Assembly (NCBI GenBank): GCA_021733645.1
Contig: JAHREJ010000005.1
Span: forward strand, 62,001-126,000
Direction of reading: 5' to 3'
Source of the DNA: Bacillus subtilis subsp. subtilis
Lineage (GTDB): Bacteria > Pseudomonadota > Gammaproteobacteria > Xanthomonadales > Xanthomonadaceae
DNA: 64,000 bases
The notes beneath the pieces are model-generated. The model saw only the letters and a list, made by a program, of their open reading frames with translations, was not told the origin of the DNA and made no database searches. Every line of letters starts with the position of its first letter. Position 1 is the first letter of the stretch. A program made the translations under genes and the position numbers. This document shows positions 43,225-52,808 of the stretch, in pieces.

Positions 43225-45414
43225 ATGCTGAAAATGATCTGCCTGACCGCTGCCCTTGGGCTGGCGCTGGGTTCGACCGCAACTGCGGCGGACCTCACTT
43301 TCGATGGCCGCACCGCGCGTGCCAGCGCCGCTGCCGATGGCGGTTTCCAGCTGCATGCGCCCGCGCACGATGTCGCCATCGCCGCGCAGCCGATGCGCAG
43401 CCACACCCAGAGCACGCTGTTCGATGCGCTGTTCGCGCTGGCCCAGCAGGAGATGGACGCCGACCGCGTCGATGCGATCCGCGACCCGGCCTTCAACCAG
43501 GGCAACCCGGTGCCGTGCGACTGTTTCCAGACCGGCGAGCGCTGGCCGTATGTGTGGACGCGCGATGTCAGCTTCGCCGCCGATCTGGCGCTGTCGCGAC
43601 TGGATCCGGTGCGTACCCGGCAATCGCTGCTGTTCAAGCTGTCGGCGGCGCGCGATGGGCATACCCCGGGGCTGTTGGTGGCCCAGGACACCGGTTCGGG
43701 CGGCAGCTGGCCGATCAGCAGCGACCGGGTGGTGTGGTTCCTGGCCGCGCGCACGCTGCTGGATGACCCGTCCTTCGCCGACCAGGTGTGGCAGGCGCTG
43801 CAAGGCACGCTGGCGCAGGATCGCGCGGCGGTGTTCGACGCACGCATTGGCCTGTATCGCGGCGAGACCTCGTTCCTGGACTGGCGCGAGCAGACCTATC
43901 CGGCGTGGACGCGCCAGGACGTGCGTTTCATCGGCGATTCGTTCGCGCTTTCCACCAACGTGCTGCACTACCAGGCGCTGCGGCTGGCGGCGCGGCTGGC
44001 AGGCGAGCGCGGCGACGCCCGGGCCGCGCAGTACGCCGGCTGGGCCGATGCGCTGGCCGTGCAGATCAACGCGCGCTTCTGGCGCGAGGATGCCGGCCTG
44101 TACATGAGCTACATCGGCGAGGCCGCGCACCCGGTGCCGTATGCCAAGTACGATCTTCTGGCCCTCTCGCTGGGCGTGCTGGCCGAGGTGTTTCCCACCG
44201 ACCGCGCGCGTCGCGCGCTGGCCAATTACCCGGCGGTGGAAGGCGGTAGCCCGGTGGTGTGGCCACAGGAAGCGCAGCAGCCGATCTACCACAACCGCGC
44301 GGTGTGGCCGTTCGTCAGTGCGTACTCGCTGCGCGCTGCGCGCCACCTGGACGATGCCACGCGCATCCAGCGGGAGATTGAATCGCTGATGCGCGGCAGC
44401 GCATTGGCGGGCTCGAACATGGAAAACTACGAGATGCGCCACCTGGCGGTGCATGTCGACGAAGGCGCATTGAGTGGCCCGGTGGTCAACTCGCCGCGCC
44501 AGTTGTGGTCGGTGGCCGGTTACCTGTCGATGGTGCTGGAAGGCGTGTTCGGGGTGGAAGCCGATGGCAGCGTCGCTCCCAAGCTGCCCACCGCGCTGGT
44601 GCCGCCGTTGTTCGGCACGCGCGGCAGCATCGCACTGGATGATGGCAAAACCCGGTACATCCTCAAGCGTCCGCGCACGCTGGAAGGGCAACTGCTGGTG
44701 GCCAGGACCATCGTGCGCAAGGGCAACACCGTCACCGTGCAGTTGATGGCCCAACCCACGCCGGCCGAACCCGCGCCAGCCTCCGCCTCCGCGCTGTACG
44801 CCCCCCCCACGCCCGCCGTACCCACACCCAGCCGGCGCGGCACCACCTGGTCGATCCCGATTCCGGCCCATCACGTGCTCTGGCTGGACGGTGGTGATGT
44901 CACCGCGTCCGGCACGTTTTCCCTGCGCGATGACGGCCACCAGCACTGCCTGAGTTTCACCCGGCGCGACGGCGCGCTGGAATCGCTGCACAGCCCGATG
45001 ACCTGCGTAGGTCCGCAGCAGCACCTGGCCGGTGCAGCACAGTGGACCTGGACGGCCGCTGCACCCGGCCGCGTGCGTGTACGCCTGCGTTACGACAACC
45101 CGAACGGCCCGATCAACACCGGCGTCACGGCCGCCGTGAAACAGCTGGTGGTGCAATGCACAGACCAGCCGGCACAGCGCGCCAGCGTGGTGATGCCGCA
45201 CAGCGTGGGCCCGCAGGACTCCACCGCCGCCGTGTTCGACCTGCCCGAGGGGCGCTGCCGCTTCAGCCTGGAGGACGGCTTCAACATGAGCGCATTGGCG
45301 CATTTTTCCACCTACAACGGCGGCAAGGGCGGGCGTGAGGGCGTGCTCAACCAGGCCAACGTCAGTGCCCTGCTGGTCGCGCCGATTGCCGCTGCGGCGG
45401 AGTCGTCCCGATGA
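43225..45414 (+). CDS. Periplasmic six-hairpin glycosidase with C-terminal beta domain
   Basis: This 729-residue protein has a signal peptide (MICLTAALGLALGSTATAA). The central part is a six-hairpin (alpha/alpha)6 barrel with WPYVWTRDVSFAADLALSRL, FLDWREQTYPAW, PYAKYDLLALSLGVLAEVF and HNRAVWPFVSAY, like glucoamylase-fold enzymes. The last 200 residues (after a Pro-rich linker near residue 520) look like a beta-sandwich. It probably releases glucose from maltodextrin ends or branches, but family and bond type are not fixed by sequence alone. Its stop overlaps the transporter start (ATGA). Confidence 0.82.
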   Translation: MLKMICLTAALGLALGSTATAADLTFDGRTARASAAADGGFQLHAPAHDVAIAAQPMRSHTQSTLFDALFALAQQEMDADRVDAIRDPAFNQGNPVPCDCFQTGERWPYVWTRDVSFAADLALSRLDPVRTRQSLLFKLSAARDGHTPGLLVAQDTGSGGSWPISSDRVVWFLAARTLLDDPSFADQVWQALQGTLAQDRAAVFDARIGLYRGETSFLDWREQTYPAWTRQDVRFIGDSFALSTNVLHYQALRLAARLAGERGDARAAQYAGWADALAVQINARFWREDAGLYMSYIGEAAHPVPYAKYDLLALSLGVLAEVFPTDRARRALANYPAVEGGSPVVWPQEAQQPIYHNRAVWPFVSAYSLRAARHLDDATRIQREIESLMRGSALAGSNMENYEMRHLAVHVDEGALSGPVVNSPRQLWSVAGYLSMVLEGVFGVEADGSVAPKLPTALVPPLFGTRGSIALDDGKTRYILKRPRTLEGQLLVARTIVRKGNTVTVQLMAQPTPAEPAPASASALYAPPTPAVPTPSRRGTTWSIPIPAHHVLWLDGGDVTASGTFSLRDDGHQHCLSFTRRDGALESLHSPMTCVGPQQHLAGAAQWTWTAAAPGRVRVRLRYDNPNGPINTGVTAAVKQLVVQCTDQPAQRASVVMPHSVGPQDSTAAVFDLPEGRCRFSLEDGFNMSALAHFSTYNGGKGGREGVLNQANVSALLVAPIAAAAESSR

Positions 45415-46898
45415 ATCGCCCGGCCAAGCCCACCCTGTCGTTCTGGCAGATCTGGAACATGTGCTTCGGCTTCCTGGGCATCCAGTTCGGGTTCGCCCTG
45501 CAGAACGCCAACGCCAGCCGCATCTTTGAAACCCTCGGCGCGCCGATGGACGCGGTGCCGGGGCTGTGGATCGCCGCGCCGCTGACCGGCCTGCTGGTGC
45601 AGCCGGTGATCGGTTACTGGTCCGACCGCACCTGGACGCGCTGGGGCAGGCGCCGCCCCTACTTCATGGTGGGTGCCGTGCTCACCACGCTGGCGCTGCT
45701 GGTGATGCCCAACTCGCCCACGCTGTGGATCGCCGCCGGCACGCTGTGGGTGCTGGACGCCTCGATCAACGTGTCGATGGAGCCGTTCCGTGCATTCGTG
45801 GGTGACCAGCTGGCGCCACGCCAACGCCCCACCGGCTATGCGATGCAGAGCTTCTTCATTGGCATCGGCGCCATCGTGGCCAGCTTCCTGCCCTTCGTCC
45901 TGGCCCATGTCGGCGTGGCCAACACCGCCGGGGCAGGGCAGGTACCCGATACCGTGCGCTATGCGTTCTACTTCGGCGCGGTGGTACTGCTCGCGGCGAT
46001 CTGCTGGACCGTGTTCAGCACGCGCGAGTACTCGCCGGCCGACCTGGCCCGCTTTGCCGATGCCGAACCCCCGGCCACGCACCAGACCCGCCGACCGGCC
46101 GGCCCGCCACCGTGGGCGCAGGGCGTGTTGTGGTTGTTGATCGGCGGGGTGCTGGCGGCCGCCATCGCCTGGCAGCGCGGCGACAAGATGCTGTACGTGC
46201 TGGCCGGCCTGTGCGCGGCCTACGGCGTACTGTTGGCGCTGGCCCGGGTGTTGCCGGGCACCCACATGCTGGCGCAGATCGTGGATGACCTGCGGGCGAT
46301 GCCGCGCACCATGCGGCGCCTGGCGTGGGTGCAGTTCTTCTCCTGGTTTGCGCTGTTTGCGATGTGGATCTACACCACCGCCGCGGTGGCCGGCACCCAT
46401 TTCGGCTCCACCGACCCGGCCTCGGCGGCATACAACGAAGGCGCCAACTGGGTGGGGGTACTGTTTGGCGCCTACAACGGCTTTGCCGCGCTGGCTGCGT
46501 TGCTGATCCCGCCGATGGTGCGCCTGTTGGGGCTGCGCTGGAGCCATCTGGTCAATCTGTGGCTGGGCGGGCTGGGCCTGATTTCGCTGGCTCTGATCGA
46601 CAATCCCACCTGGCTGCTGCTGTCGATGGTCGGCGTCGGATTTGCGTGGGCCTCGATCCTGTCGCTGCCGTATGCCTTGCTGTCTGACAGCGTGCCGGCG
46701 GCCAAGATGGGCATCTACATGGGCCTGTTCAACTTCTTCATCGTCATCCCGCAGTTGATCGCTGCCAGCGCGCTGGGCTTCATGCTGCGCACCTGGCTGG
46801 GCGGCGATCCCATGCACGTGCTTGCACTGGGCGGAGCCAGCCTGCTGCTGGCCGGCCTGTGCGTGCTGCGCGTGCCTTCTTCCCAGGAGCTTGCCTGA
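45411..46898 (+). CDS. GPH/MFS-type sugar transporter for maltose or maltodextrin
   Basis: This 495-residue inner-membrane protein has about 12 hydrophobic segments. It resembles the MFS sugar transporters of maltose loci in Xanthomonadaceae and SLC45-like sucrose/maltose symporters: FGFLGIQFGFALQNANASRI, PVIGYWSDRTWTRWGRRRPY (the conserved RRRPY loop) and SINVSMEPFRAFVGD. It should bring the sugars set free by the periplasmic glycosidases into the cell, by H+ or Na+ symport. It overlaps the six-hairpin glycosidase (ATGA) and the amylase (TGATG). Confidence 0.93.
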   Translation: MNRPAKPTLSFWQIWNMCFGFLGIQFGFALQNANASRIFETLGAPMDAVPGLWIAAPLTGLLVQPVIGYWSDRTWTRWGRRRPYFMVGAVLTTLALLVMPNSPTLWIAAGTLWVLDASINVSMEPFRAFVGDQLAPRQRPTGYAMQSFFIGIGAIVASFLPFVLAHVGVANTAGAGQVPDTVRYAFYFGAVVLLAAICWTVFSTREYSPADLARFADAEPPATHQTRRPAGPPPWAQGVLWLLIGGVLAAAIAWQRGDKMLYVLAGLCAAYGVLLALARVLPGTHMLAQIVDDLRAMPRTMRRLAWVQFFSWFALFAMWIYTTAAVAGTHFGSTDPASAAYNEGANWVGVLFGAYNGFAALAALLIPPMVRLLGLRWSHLVNLWLGGLGLISLALIDNPTWLLLSMVGVGFAWASILSLPYALLSDSVPAAKMGIYMGLFNFFIVIPQLIAASALGFMLRTWLGGDPMHVLALGGASLLLAGLCVLRVPSSQELA

Positions 46899-48619
46899 TG
46901 CATCGTGTGTTCCCCCTGTCGCTGGGCGTGTCGCTGGCACTGCTGTCCGCGTCGGCCCTGGCCGCGCCACGCCCGGAGTACATCGGTACCGCCGAGCCGT
47001 TCGCCAGTGAGGCGGTGTACTTCGTGGTCACCGACCGCTTCGTCAACGGCGACCCCACCAACGACCACCGCGACCAGGGCGGCAAGCACCGCACCTTCGA
47101 CATTCCGGTGCCCTGCCCGGACAAGGTGGACGGCAACATCGGTTACCTCGGCGGCGATTTCAAGGGCGTGCTCGACAACGCCGACTACATCCGCAACCTG
47201 GGCTTCGGCGCGGTCTGGATCACGCCCATCGTGGACAATCCCGATGAAGCCTTCACCGGCAGCAAGCCGATCAGCTGCACCAGCACCCTGACCGACCGTG
47301 GCAAGACCGGTTACCACGGCTACTGGGGCATCAACTTCTACAAGGTGGACGAACACCTGCCCAGCGCCGACCTCGATTTTGCCGGGCTCACCCGCGGGCT
47401 GCATGCGGCCAGGCTCAAGGTGGTGCTGGACATCGTGGGCAACCACGGCTCGCCGGCCTGGACCATGCCCGAGCGCCAGCCGCAGTTCGGGCAGATCTTC
47501 GACAAGGACGGCAGGTTGATCGCCGACCACCAGAACCTGCCGCCGCAACAGCTGGACCCCGCGCACAACCCGCTGCATGCGTTCTATAACGCCATAGGTC
47601 CGGTCGACAGCAAGCACGGCTCGATCTTCGACGGCAACCTGGCCGAGCTGTCCGACTTCAACCAGCACAACCCGGCGGTCATGGACTACCTGGTGGGCGC
47701 CTACCTGCAGTGGACCGCGCAGGGCGTGGACGCGCTGCGCATCGACACCATCGGCTGGCTGCCGCACCCGTGGTGGCATGAGTTCGTGGGCCGCATCCGC
47801 GCCGCGCATCCGGGCATGTTCATGTTTGGCGAAGCGTTCGACTACAACGCGGCCACCATCGCCGAACACACCTGGCCGGCCAATGCCAACGTCAGCGTGC
47901 TGGATTTCCCGCTGCGTGGCGCGCTGTCCTCGGTGTTCGGCAAGGAGCAGAAGGGCTTTGAAGCGCTTGCCGAACCGCTGCACCTGGTGGGTGGGCCGTA
48001 TGCCAACCCGTACGCGCTGATGAGCTTCTACGACAACCACGACATGGCCCGCCTGGACGCCACCGACAGCGGCTTCATCGATGCGCACCACTGGCTGTTC
48101 ACCGCACGCGGCATTCCGGTGCTGTATTACGGCTCGGAAACCGGGTTCATGCGCAGCCGCGCCGAGCACGCCGGCAACCGCGCCTACTTCGGCCAGCAAC
48201 GCATCGATGCCGCCCCGCAGAGTCCGATCTTCGGCCCGCTGCAGCGCATTGCCAAGCTGCGCCAGGCCACCCCGGCGCTGCAGCGCGGCCTGCAGGTCAA
48301 CGAGCGCCTGCACGGTGATGAGGCGGTGTTCTTCCGCGTGCTGCAAACCGGCGACGTCAGCCAGACCGCGCTGGTGCTGCTCAACAAGGGCGACGCCGCG
48401 CGCCACATCGAGGTCAGCCGCTACCTGCAGCCGGGCACCTGGCACGATGCCCTGGATGGCGGCAGCCAGCAGGTAAAGGGCCGCCTGAACGCCACGGTGC
48501 CGGCGCACGGGGTCAAGGTGTACCTGTTGGATGCCCCGGTGGCACAGCAACAACTGCAGGCCGAACTGCGGCGCGCCGTGGCCGACCAGCAGGCGCGCAG
48601 CGAGCGCTTGGCCCGTTAG
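46898..48619 (+). CDS. Periplasmic GH13 alpha-amylase / cyclomaltodextrinase-like enzyme
   Basis: This 573-residue enzyme has a signal peptide (LSLGVSLALLSASALA) and a GH13 barrel with nucleophile D283 (LRIDTIGW), acid/base E312 (MFGEAFDY) and D382 (YDNHDM). The N-terminal VYFVVTDRFVNGDPTND and YWGINFYKVDEHL match secreted GH13 enzymes near CGTase. It would cut longer maltodextrins in the periplasm before import. It starts within the transporter stop (TGATG) with AGGAG ten bases upstream. It is the last gene of the three-gene operon. Confidence 0.92.
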   Translation: MHRVFPLSLGVSLALLSASALAAPRPEYIGTAEPFASEAVYFVVTDRFVNGDPTNDHRDQGGKHRTFDIPVPCPDKVDGNIGYLGGDFKGVLDNADYIRNLGFGAVWITPIVDNPDEAFTGSKPISCTSTLTDRGKTGYHGYWGINFYKVDEHLPSADLDFAGLTRGLHAARLKVVLDIVGNHGSPAWTMPERQPQFGQIFDKDGRLIADHQNLPPQQLDPAHNPLHAFYNAIGPVDSKHGSIFDGNLAELSDFNQHNPAVMDYLVGAYLQWTAQGVDALRIDTIGWLPHPWWHEFVGRIRAAHPGMFMFGEAFDYNAATIAEHTWPANANVSVLDFPLRGALSSVFGKEQKGFEALAEPLHLVGGPYANPYALMSFYDNHDMARLDATDSGFIDAHHWLFTARGIPVLYYGSETGFMRSRAEHAGNRAYFGQQRIDAAPQSPIFGPLQRIAKLRQATPALQRGLQVNERLHGDEAVFFRVLQTGDVSQTALVLLNKGDAARHIEVSRYLQPGTWHDALDGGSQQVKGRLNATVPAHGVKVYLLDAPVAQQQLQAELRRAVADQQARSERLAR

Positions 48620-48692
48620 GCTTCCGCCCTTGGACGGCGCGACGCGGGGCCGCAGGTACAATGGCGGCCCCACGTCCAGCCTCCCGCGCGTC

Positions 48693-49073
48693 ATGACCGA
48701 ACTGCCTCCGCAAACCCCGATCGAAACCCTGTTGCAGTCGGCGATGGACGGCCAGCTGCCGATCGGTCTATTCATGAAGGCCTTCGTCACCGCCGAGGTC
48801 GTGCTGTTGACCGGCAGCCTGGTCACGCCTGACGGCAGCGGCTTTGATCCGTTGTTGTTCGACAAGCAGGGCGTGTTGCACGTGGCCGTGTTCACCCACA
48901 TGGCGCGCGTGGGCATCCACAGCCAGCAGGCGCCGCACACGATCGGCATGCAGATGCTGGAGGTGCTCAAGCGGGTGCCGGGCGGCTACGGCGTGGTGGT
49001 CAATCCGGGGACGCGGTTGGGGTTGGAGCTGTCGGCAGCGGGAATTGGCGAAATTCTCAAGGATTTCGGGTAG
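48693..49073 (+). CDS. SseB-family protein
   Basis: This 126-residue soluble protein matches the SseB N-terminal domain family (ETLLQSAMDGQLPIGLFMKA, VLLTGSLVTPDGSGFDPLLF, NPGTRLGLELSAAGIGEILK). SseB in E. coli was named for serine sensitivity, while other members are immunity or housekeeping proteins; the role here is not known. The ATG at 48693 is the only start that leaves out an overlap with the amylase. Its stop TAG lies in a GTAG sequence. Confidence 0.85.
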   Translation: MTELPPQTPIETLLQSAMDGQLPIGLFMKAFVTAEVVLLTGSLVTPDGSGFDPLLFDKQGVLHVAVFTHMARVGIHSQQAPHTIGMQMLEVLKRVPGGYGVVVNPGTRLGLELSAAGIGEILKDFG

Positions 49074-49203
49074 GGCCAGCGGGTTCGGCCCGGCTCCACG
49101 CGACGTCGACATTGCTTAATCGGGGGTGTTGGGCAGGACGTGAGTCACACAAACCCTACACAGAACCCGTTGCTAGACTCGCCGCGTCGAAATTGGCGAA
49201 CCT

Positions 49204-50706
49204 ATGCAGACCCAAACTTCCCGCGTTACCACCGGCGTCCTCGGCCTGGACAAGATCCTTCGCGGCGGCTTCCCGCAGGGGCGGCTGTACCTGCTTGAAG
49301 GACCGCCCGGCTCGGGCAAGACAACGCTCTCGCTGCAGTTCCTGTTGCAGGGGCTCAAGCAGGGCGAGCGCTGCCTGTACATCACCCTGTCTGAAACCGC
49401 CGAGGAGCTGCGCGAAGTAGCCGCCTCGCACGGTTGGTCGCTGGAGGGCCTGCATCTGTTCGAACTCGGCTCGGCCGAAGAAGCACTGGGCAATGGCGCG
49501 CGCCAGCAGTCGGTGCTGCATTCCTGGGAAGTGGAACTGGATGAAACGGTCAACCTGATCCAGGCCGAAGTGGAGCGCATCCAGCCTAACCGGGTGGTGT
49601 TCGACTCGCTGTCCGAGCTGCGCCTGCTTGCGCAGGACTCGCTGCGCTATCGTCGCCAGATCCTGGCATTGAAGCAGTTCTTCGCCCCCCGAAGCGCCAC
49701 CGTGTTCCTGGTTGACGACCTCACCTCCACCGGCGAAGACCGCGATGGCCAGCTGCATAGCCTGTGCCACGGGGTGCTGTCGCTGGAGCGGCTGACGCTG
49801 GACTTCGGTGCGGCGCGCCGGCGCCTGCAGGTGCAGAAACTGCGCGGCGTGAATTTCGTCGCCGGTTACCACGACATGGTGATTCTCGAAGGCGGCGTGG
49901 TGGTGTTTCCGCGCCTGATCGCCTCGCAGCACCACGAGGAGTTTGTGGGGTTGCCGATCAGCAGTGGTGTGGCCGAGATCGACAACCTGCTCGGGGGCGG
50001 ACCATTGCGTGGCACCTGCACGCTGCTCACCGGCCCGGCCGGCAGCGGCAAGACCAACGTGGCCCTGCAATACGTGTGGGCGGCCTGCGAGCGCGGTGAA
50101 AAGTGCTGCATCTTCGAATTTGATGAGCGCGTGGGCACGCTGTTGATCCGGGCCAAGGCACTGGGCATGGACCTCACCCCGCACCTGCAGTCCGGGCAGC
50201 TGGAGATCATGCAGATGGACCCGGCCGAGATTTCGCCGGGGGAATTCTCCTGGAACATCCAGCGCGCCGTCGAAGAGCGTGGCTGCAGCGTGCTGCTGAT
50301 CGACAGTCTCAACGGTTACGTCGCTGCGATGCCGCAGGAAAAACAGTTGATGCTGCAGCTGCACGAGATGCTGTCCTACCTCAACCAGAAGGGCGTGGTC
50401 ACCTTCCTGATCAACCCGCAACATGGCCTGGTGGGCAGCATGTCCACCGGAAATCTGAATGTGTCCTACATTGCCGATGCGGTCATCCTGTTCCGCTTCT
50501 TCGAAGCGCAGGGCCGCATCCGCAAGGCGATATCGGTCATCAAGAACCGCGGTGGCGCGCATGAAGACACCATCCGCGAGCTCAAGATCGATGCGCGGGG
50601 AATTTCGCTGAGCAGCCCATTGAAGGAGTTCAAGGGCATCCTGACCGGCACGCCGGAGTTTGTGGGCGACAACGGCGCACTGCTGGGCCATCCGTATGCC
50701 GGATGA
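49204..50706 (+). CDS. KaiC-like double RecA-fold ATPase
   Basis: This 500-residue protein has two KaiC/RadA-type domains. The first Walker A is GPPGSGKT at residues 33-40 and the second GPAGSGKT at 277-284. Paired acidic catalytic residues are seen as TLSETAEEL and FEFDERVG. Outside cyanobacteria such proteins form hexamers and act in stress or signalling, usually without KaiA. It overlaps the start of a hybrid histidine kinase by 11 bp, so the two proteins are made together and probably interact. No kaiB gene is in the window, and its kinase residues cannot be confirmed by eye. Confidence 0.92.
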   Translation: MQTQTSRVTTGVLGLDKILRGGFPQGRLYLLEGPPGSGKTTLSLQFLLQGLKQGERCLYITLSETAEELREVAASHGWSLEGLHLFELGSAEEALGNGARQQSVLHSWEVELDETVNLIQAEVERIQPNRVVFDSLSELRLLAQDSLRYRRQILALKQFFAPRSATVFLVDDLTSTGEDRDGQLHSLCHGVLSLERLTLDFGAARRRLQVQKLRGVNFVAGYHDMVILEGGVVVFPRLIASQHHEEFVGLPISSGVAEIDNLLGGGPLRGTCTLLTGPAGSGKTNVALQYVWAACERGEKCCIFEFDERVGTLLIRAKALGMDLTPHLQSGQLEIMQMDPAEISPGEFSWNIQRAVEERGCSVLLIDSLNGYVAAMPQEKQLMLQLHEMLSYLNQKGVVTFLINPQHGLVGSMSTGNLNVSYIADAVILFRFFEAQGRIRKAISVIKNRGGAHEDTIRELKIDARGISLSSPLKEFKGILTGTPEFVGDNGALLGHPYAG

Positions 50707-52744
50707 CGGCGGAGGTGCCGGTGCTGTCCACATCGTTGCCCCGTTCGGGCGTGACGCCGAAAGCATCGCCAGGGTGCTGCACAGTGCCGGGCTGACGACC
50801 CGCATAGCGCCCACCCTGGCCGCGCTGGCCGAGGTGATCGACGTGCGCGCCGGCGCTGTGCTGGTCACCGAAGAAGCGGCCGCCGGTGGCAGCGAGGTGC
50901 TGCTTGCCGCGCTGACCCGGCAACCTGCCTGGTCGGACCTTCCCTTCATCCTGCTGCGCTCGCCGCGGGCCCACCGGCGCACCCCCGTGGACGGCCTGTT
51001 GCCGCGCTCGATCAACGTGGTTGAACTGGATCGCCCGCTGGGCAGCATTTCGCTGCTCAGTGCGGTACAGGGCGCATTGCGCGCCCGTGAAAAGCAATAT
51101 CTGGTGCGTGACCAGATGCAGGCCCTGGCGGACAGCCGCGTGGCGCTGGTCCGCAGTGAATCCGAGCTGCGCCTGATCGCCGATGCGATGCCGGTGCTGA
51201 TCGCCTTCATCGACCGCAGCCTGCACTACCGCTTCGCCAACAAGGCCTACGAGGCCTGGTTCGATCTGCCCATCGGGCAGGTCATCGGTCAGCACGTCAG
51301 CGCGGTGATCGGCGACGACGCCTGGGCAACACGCCAGCCTGCGATGGCACGCGCGCTGGCGGGGCGCGAAGCCCTGTTCGAAACCAGCTGGCCGCGCCGG
51401 GATGGCCGCCGCCGCGATGTGGAGGTGCGCTATTCGCCGCGCTTCAGTGCCGACGGCGGCACCGACGGCTTCCACGTGTTCGTTACCGATATCACTGCCG
51501 CCAAGGTGGCGCTGGACACCAGCCGGCAGCATGCGCAGCAACTGGAAGTGATGGTGGCCCAGCGCACCCGCGAGCTGGAAGCACAGATGGCCGCGCGCGA
51601 AGCCAGCGAAGCGGCGCTGCGCCAGGCGCAGAAGATGGAGGCCATCGGCCAGCTCACCGGCGGCATCGCGCACGACTTCAACAACATGCTGACCGGCATC
51701 CTGTCGGCGCTGGACATTGTGCGGATGCGCCTGGAAATGGGCCGTTTCGATGATCTGGAGCGCTTCCTGGATACGGCCACCGCCTCCAGCCAGCGCGCCG
51801 CCAGCCTGACCCAGCGCCTGTTGGCGTTCTCGCGCCGGCAGTCGCTGGACGCGCGGCCGGTGGAACTCAACGCACTGGTGGGTTCCATCCAGCACCTGCT
51901 GCGCAGCACGCTGGGCGAAACCGTGCACGTACAGACCCGGATCGCCGCCGACCCGCTGCATGCCGCGCTGGATACGAACCAGTTTGAAAGCGCGGTGCTG
52001 AATCTGGCGATCAACGCACGTGATGCAATGCCCAATGGCGGCCAGCTCGAACTGAGTACCTCACGGGTGCAGGTGGGCGAGGGTGAGTCGCTCACGGTGC
52101 CCGCGGGCGATTACGCCGTGGTCGGGGTCGCCGACACCGGCAGTGGCATGCCGCCGGAAGTGGTGGAGCGCGCGTTCGAGCCGTTCTTCACCACCAAGCC
52201 GATCGGCAAGGGCACCGGGCTGGGCATGTCGATGGTGTATGGCTTCATGCAGCAGTCTGGCGGACACATCAGCATCGATTCGATCCCCGGCCAAGGCACC
52301 ACCATTTCGTTGTACATCCCGCTGGTTGAAGCCGCGGTCGAGGCGGTCGAGCCGGTCGTGGCGGCGGCGGTGGCCCTGGGCGCGGGGCAGTCCATCCTGG
52401 TGGTGGAAGATGATGAGCAGGTGCGGATGCTGGTGACCGTGGTGCTGGAGGACCTGGGCTACCAGGTTGCCGTGGTGGGTGATGCGGATGCGGCGATCCC
52501 GCTGCTGGCCTCTGCGCGGCCGATCGACCTGCTCATCACCGACGTTGGCCTGCCGGGCCTCAACGGCCGCCAGTTGGCCGAGATCGCCCGGCAGTCGCGG
52601 CCGGTGCTGCCGATACTGTTCATGACCGGCTATGCCGAAAAGGCCCAGGAGCGGGCCGCCTTCCTGGAAGCGGGCATGGCGATGATCGCCAAGCCCTTCC
52701 TGTTGGACGAATTCAGCGCTGCGGTACGGCAATCGCTCACGTAG
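50696..52744 (+). CDS. Hybrid histidine kinase with degenerate N-terminal receiver, PAS and receiver domains
   Basis: This 682-residue protein reads, in order: a receiver-like domain without a phospho-aspartate (about residues 10-105), a PAS domain (about 150-280), a coiled coil, HisKA with H326 in GGIAHDFNNML, HATPase (NLAINARDAMPNGG, DTGSGMPPE, GKGTGLGMSMVYG) and a C-terminal receiver (VVEDDEQVR, phospho-acceptor D616 in LLITDVGLPG, lysine in MIAKPF). It has no membrane segment, so it senses in the cytoplasm, perhaps through the KaiC-like partner whose gene it overlaps. No DNA-binding partner lies nearby. Its stop is within a GTAG REP. Confidence 0.92.
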   Translation: MPDDGGGAGAVHIVAPFGRDAESIARVLHSAGLTTRIAPTLAALAEVIDVRAGAVLVTEEAAAGGSEVLLAALTRQPAWSDLPFILLRSPRAHRRTPVDGLLPRSINVVELDRPLGSISLLSAVQGALRAREKQYLVRDQMQALADSRVALVRSESELRLIADAMPVLIAFIDRSLHYRFANKAYEAWFDLPIGQVIGQHVSAVIGDDAWATRQPAMARALAGREALFETSWPRRDGRRRDVEVRYSPRFSADGGTDGFHVFVTDITAAKVALDTSRQHAQQLEVMVAQRTRELEAQMAAREASEAALRQAQKMEAIGQLTGGIAHDFNNMLTGILSALDIVRMRLEMGRFDDLERFLDTATASSQRAASLTQRLLAFSRRQSLDARPVELNALVGSIQHLLRSTLGETVHVQTRIAADPLHAALDTNQFESAVLNLAINARDAMPNGGQLELSTSRVQVGEGESLTVPAGDYAVVGVADTGSGMPPEVVERAFEPFFTTKPIGKGTGLGMSMVYGFMQQSGGHISIDSIPGQGTTISLYIPLVEAAVEAVEPVVAAAVALGAGQSILVVEDDEQVRMLVTVVLEDLGYQVAVVGDADAAIPLLASARPIDLLITDVGLPGLNGRQLAEIARQSRPVLPILFMTGYAEKAQERAAFLEAGMAMIAKPFLLDEFSAAVRQSLT

Positions 52745-52808
52745 AGCGGGGCCATGCCCCGCTGCTCCCGTCCCCTGCAATCCACGGCCGGCTGGAGCCC
52801 GGCGCTAC
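52741..52808. repeat. Pair of opposed SMAG-type REPs at the kinase stop and peptidase end
   Basis: A forward unit (52741-52764, GTAGAGCGGGGCCATGCCCC) and a reverse unit (ending 52808; reverse strand GTAGCGCCGGGCTCC) face each other between two converging genes. The TAG of the first head is the kinase stop codon; the second head runs into the stop region of the peptidase fusion gene. Confidence 0.72.

Noticed and set aside
46715-48970. Long minus-strand open frame opposite the amylase
   Set aside because: No motif and opposite to the GH13 gene with intact catalytic residues.
49204-50706. Circadian clock role of the KaiC-like protein
   Set aside because: No kaiA or kaiB is visible, and KaiC relatives outside cyanobacteria mostly do other things; kept as KaiC-like ATPase.
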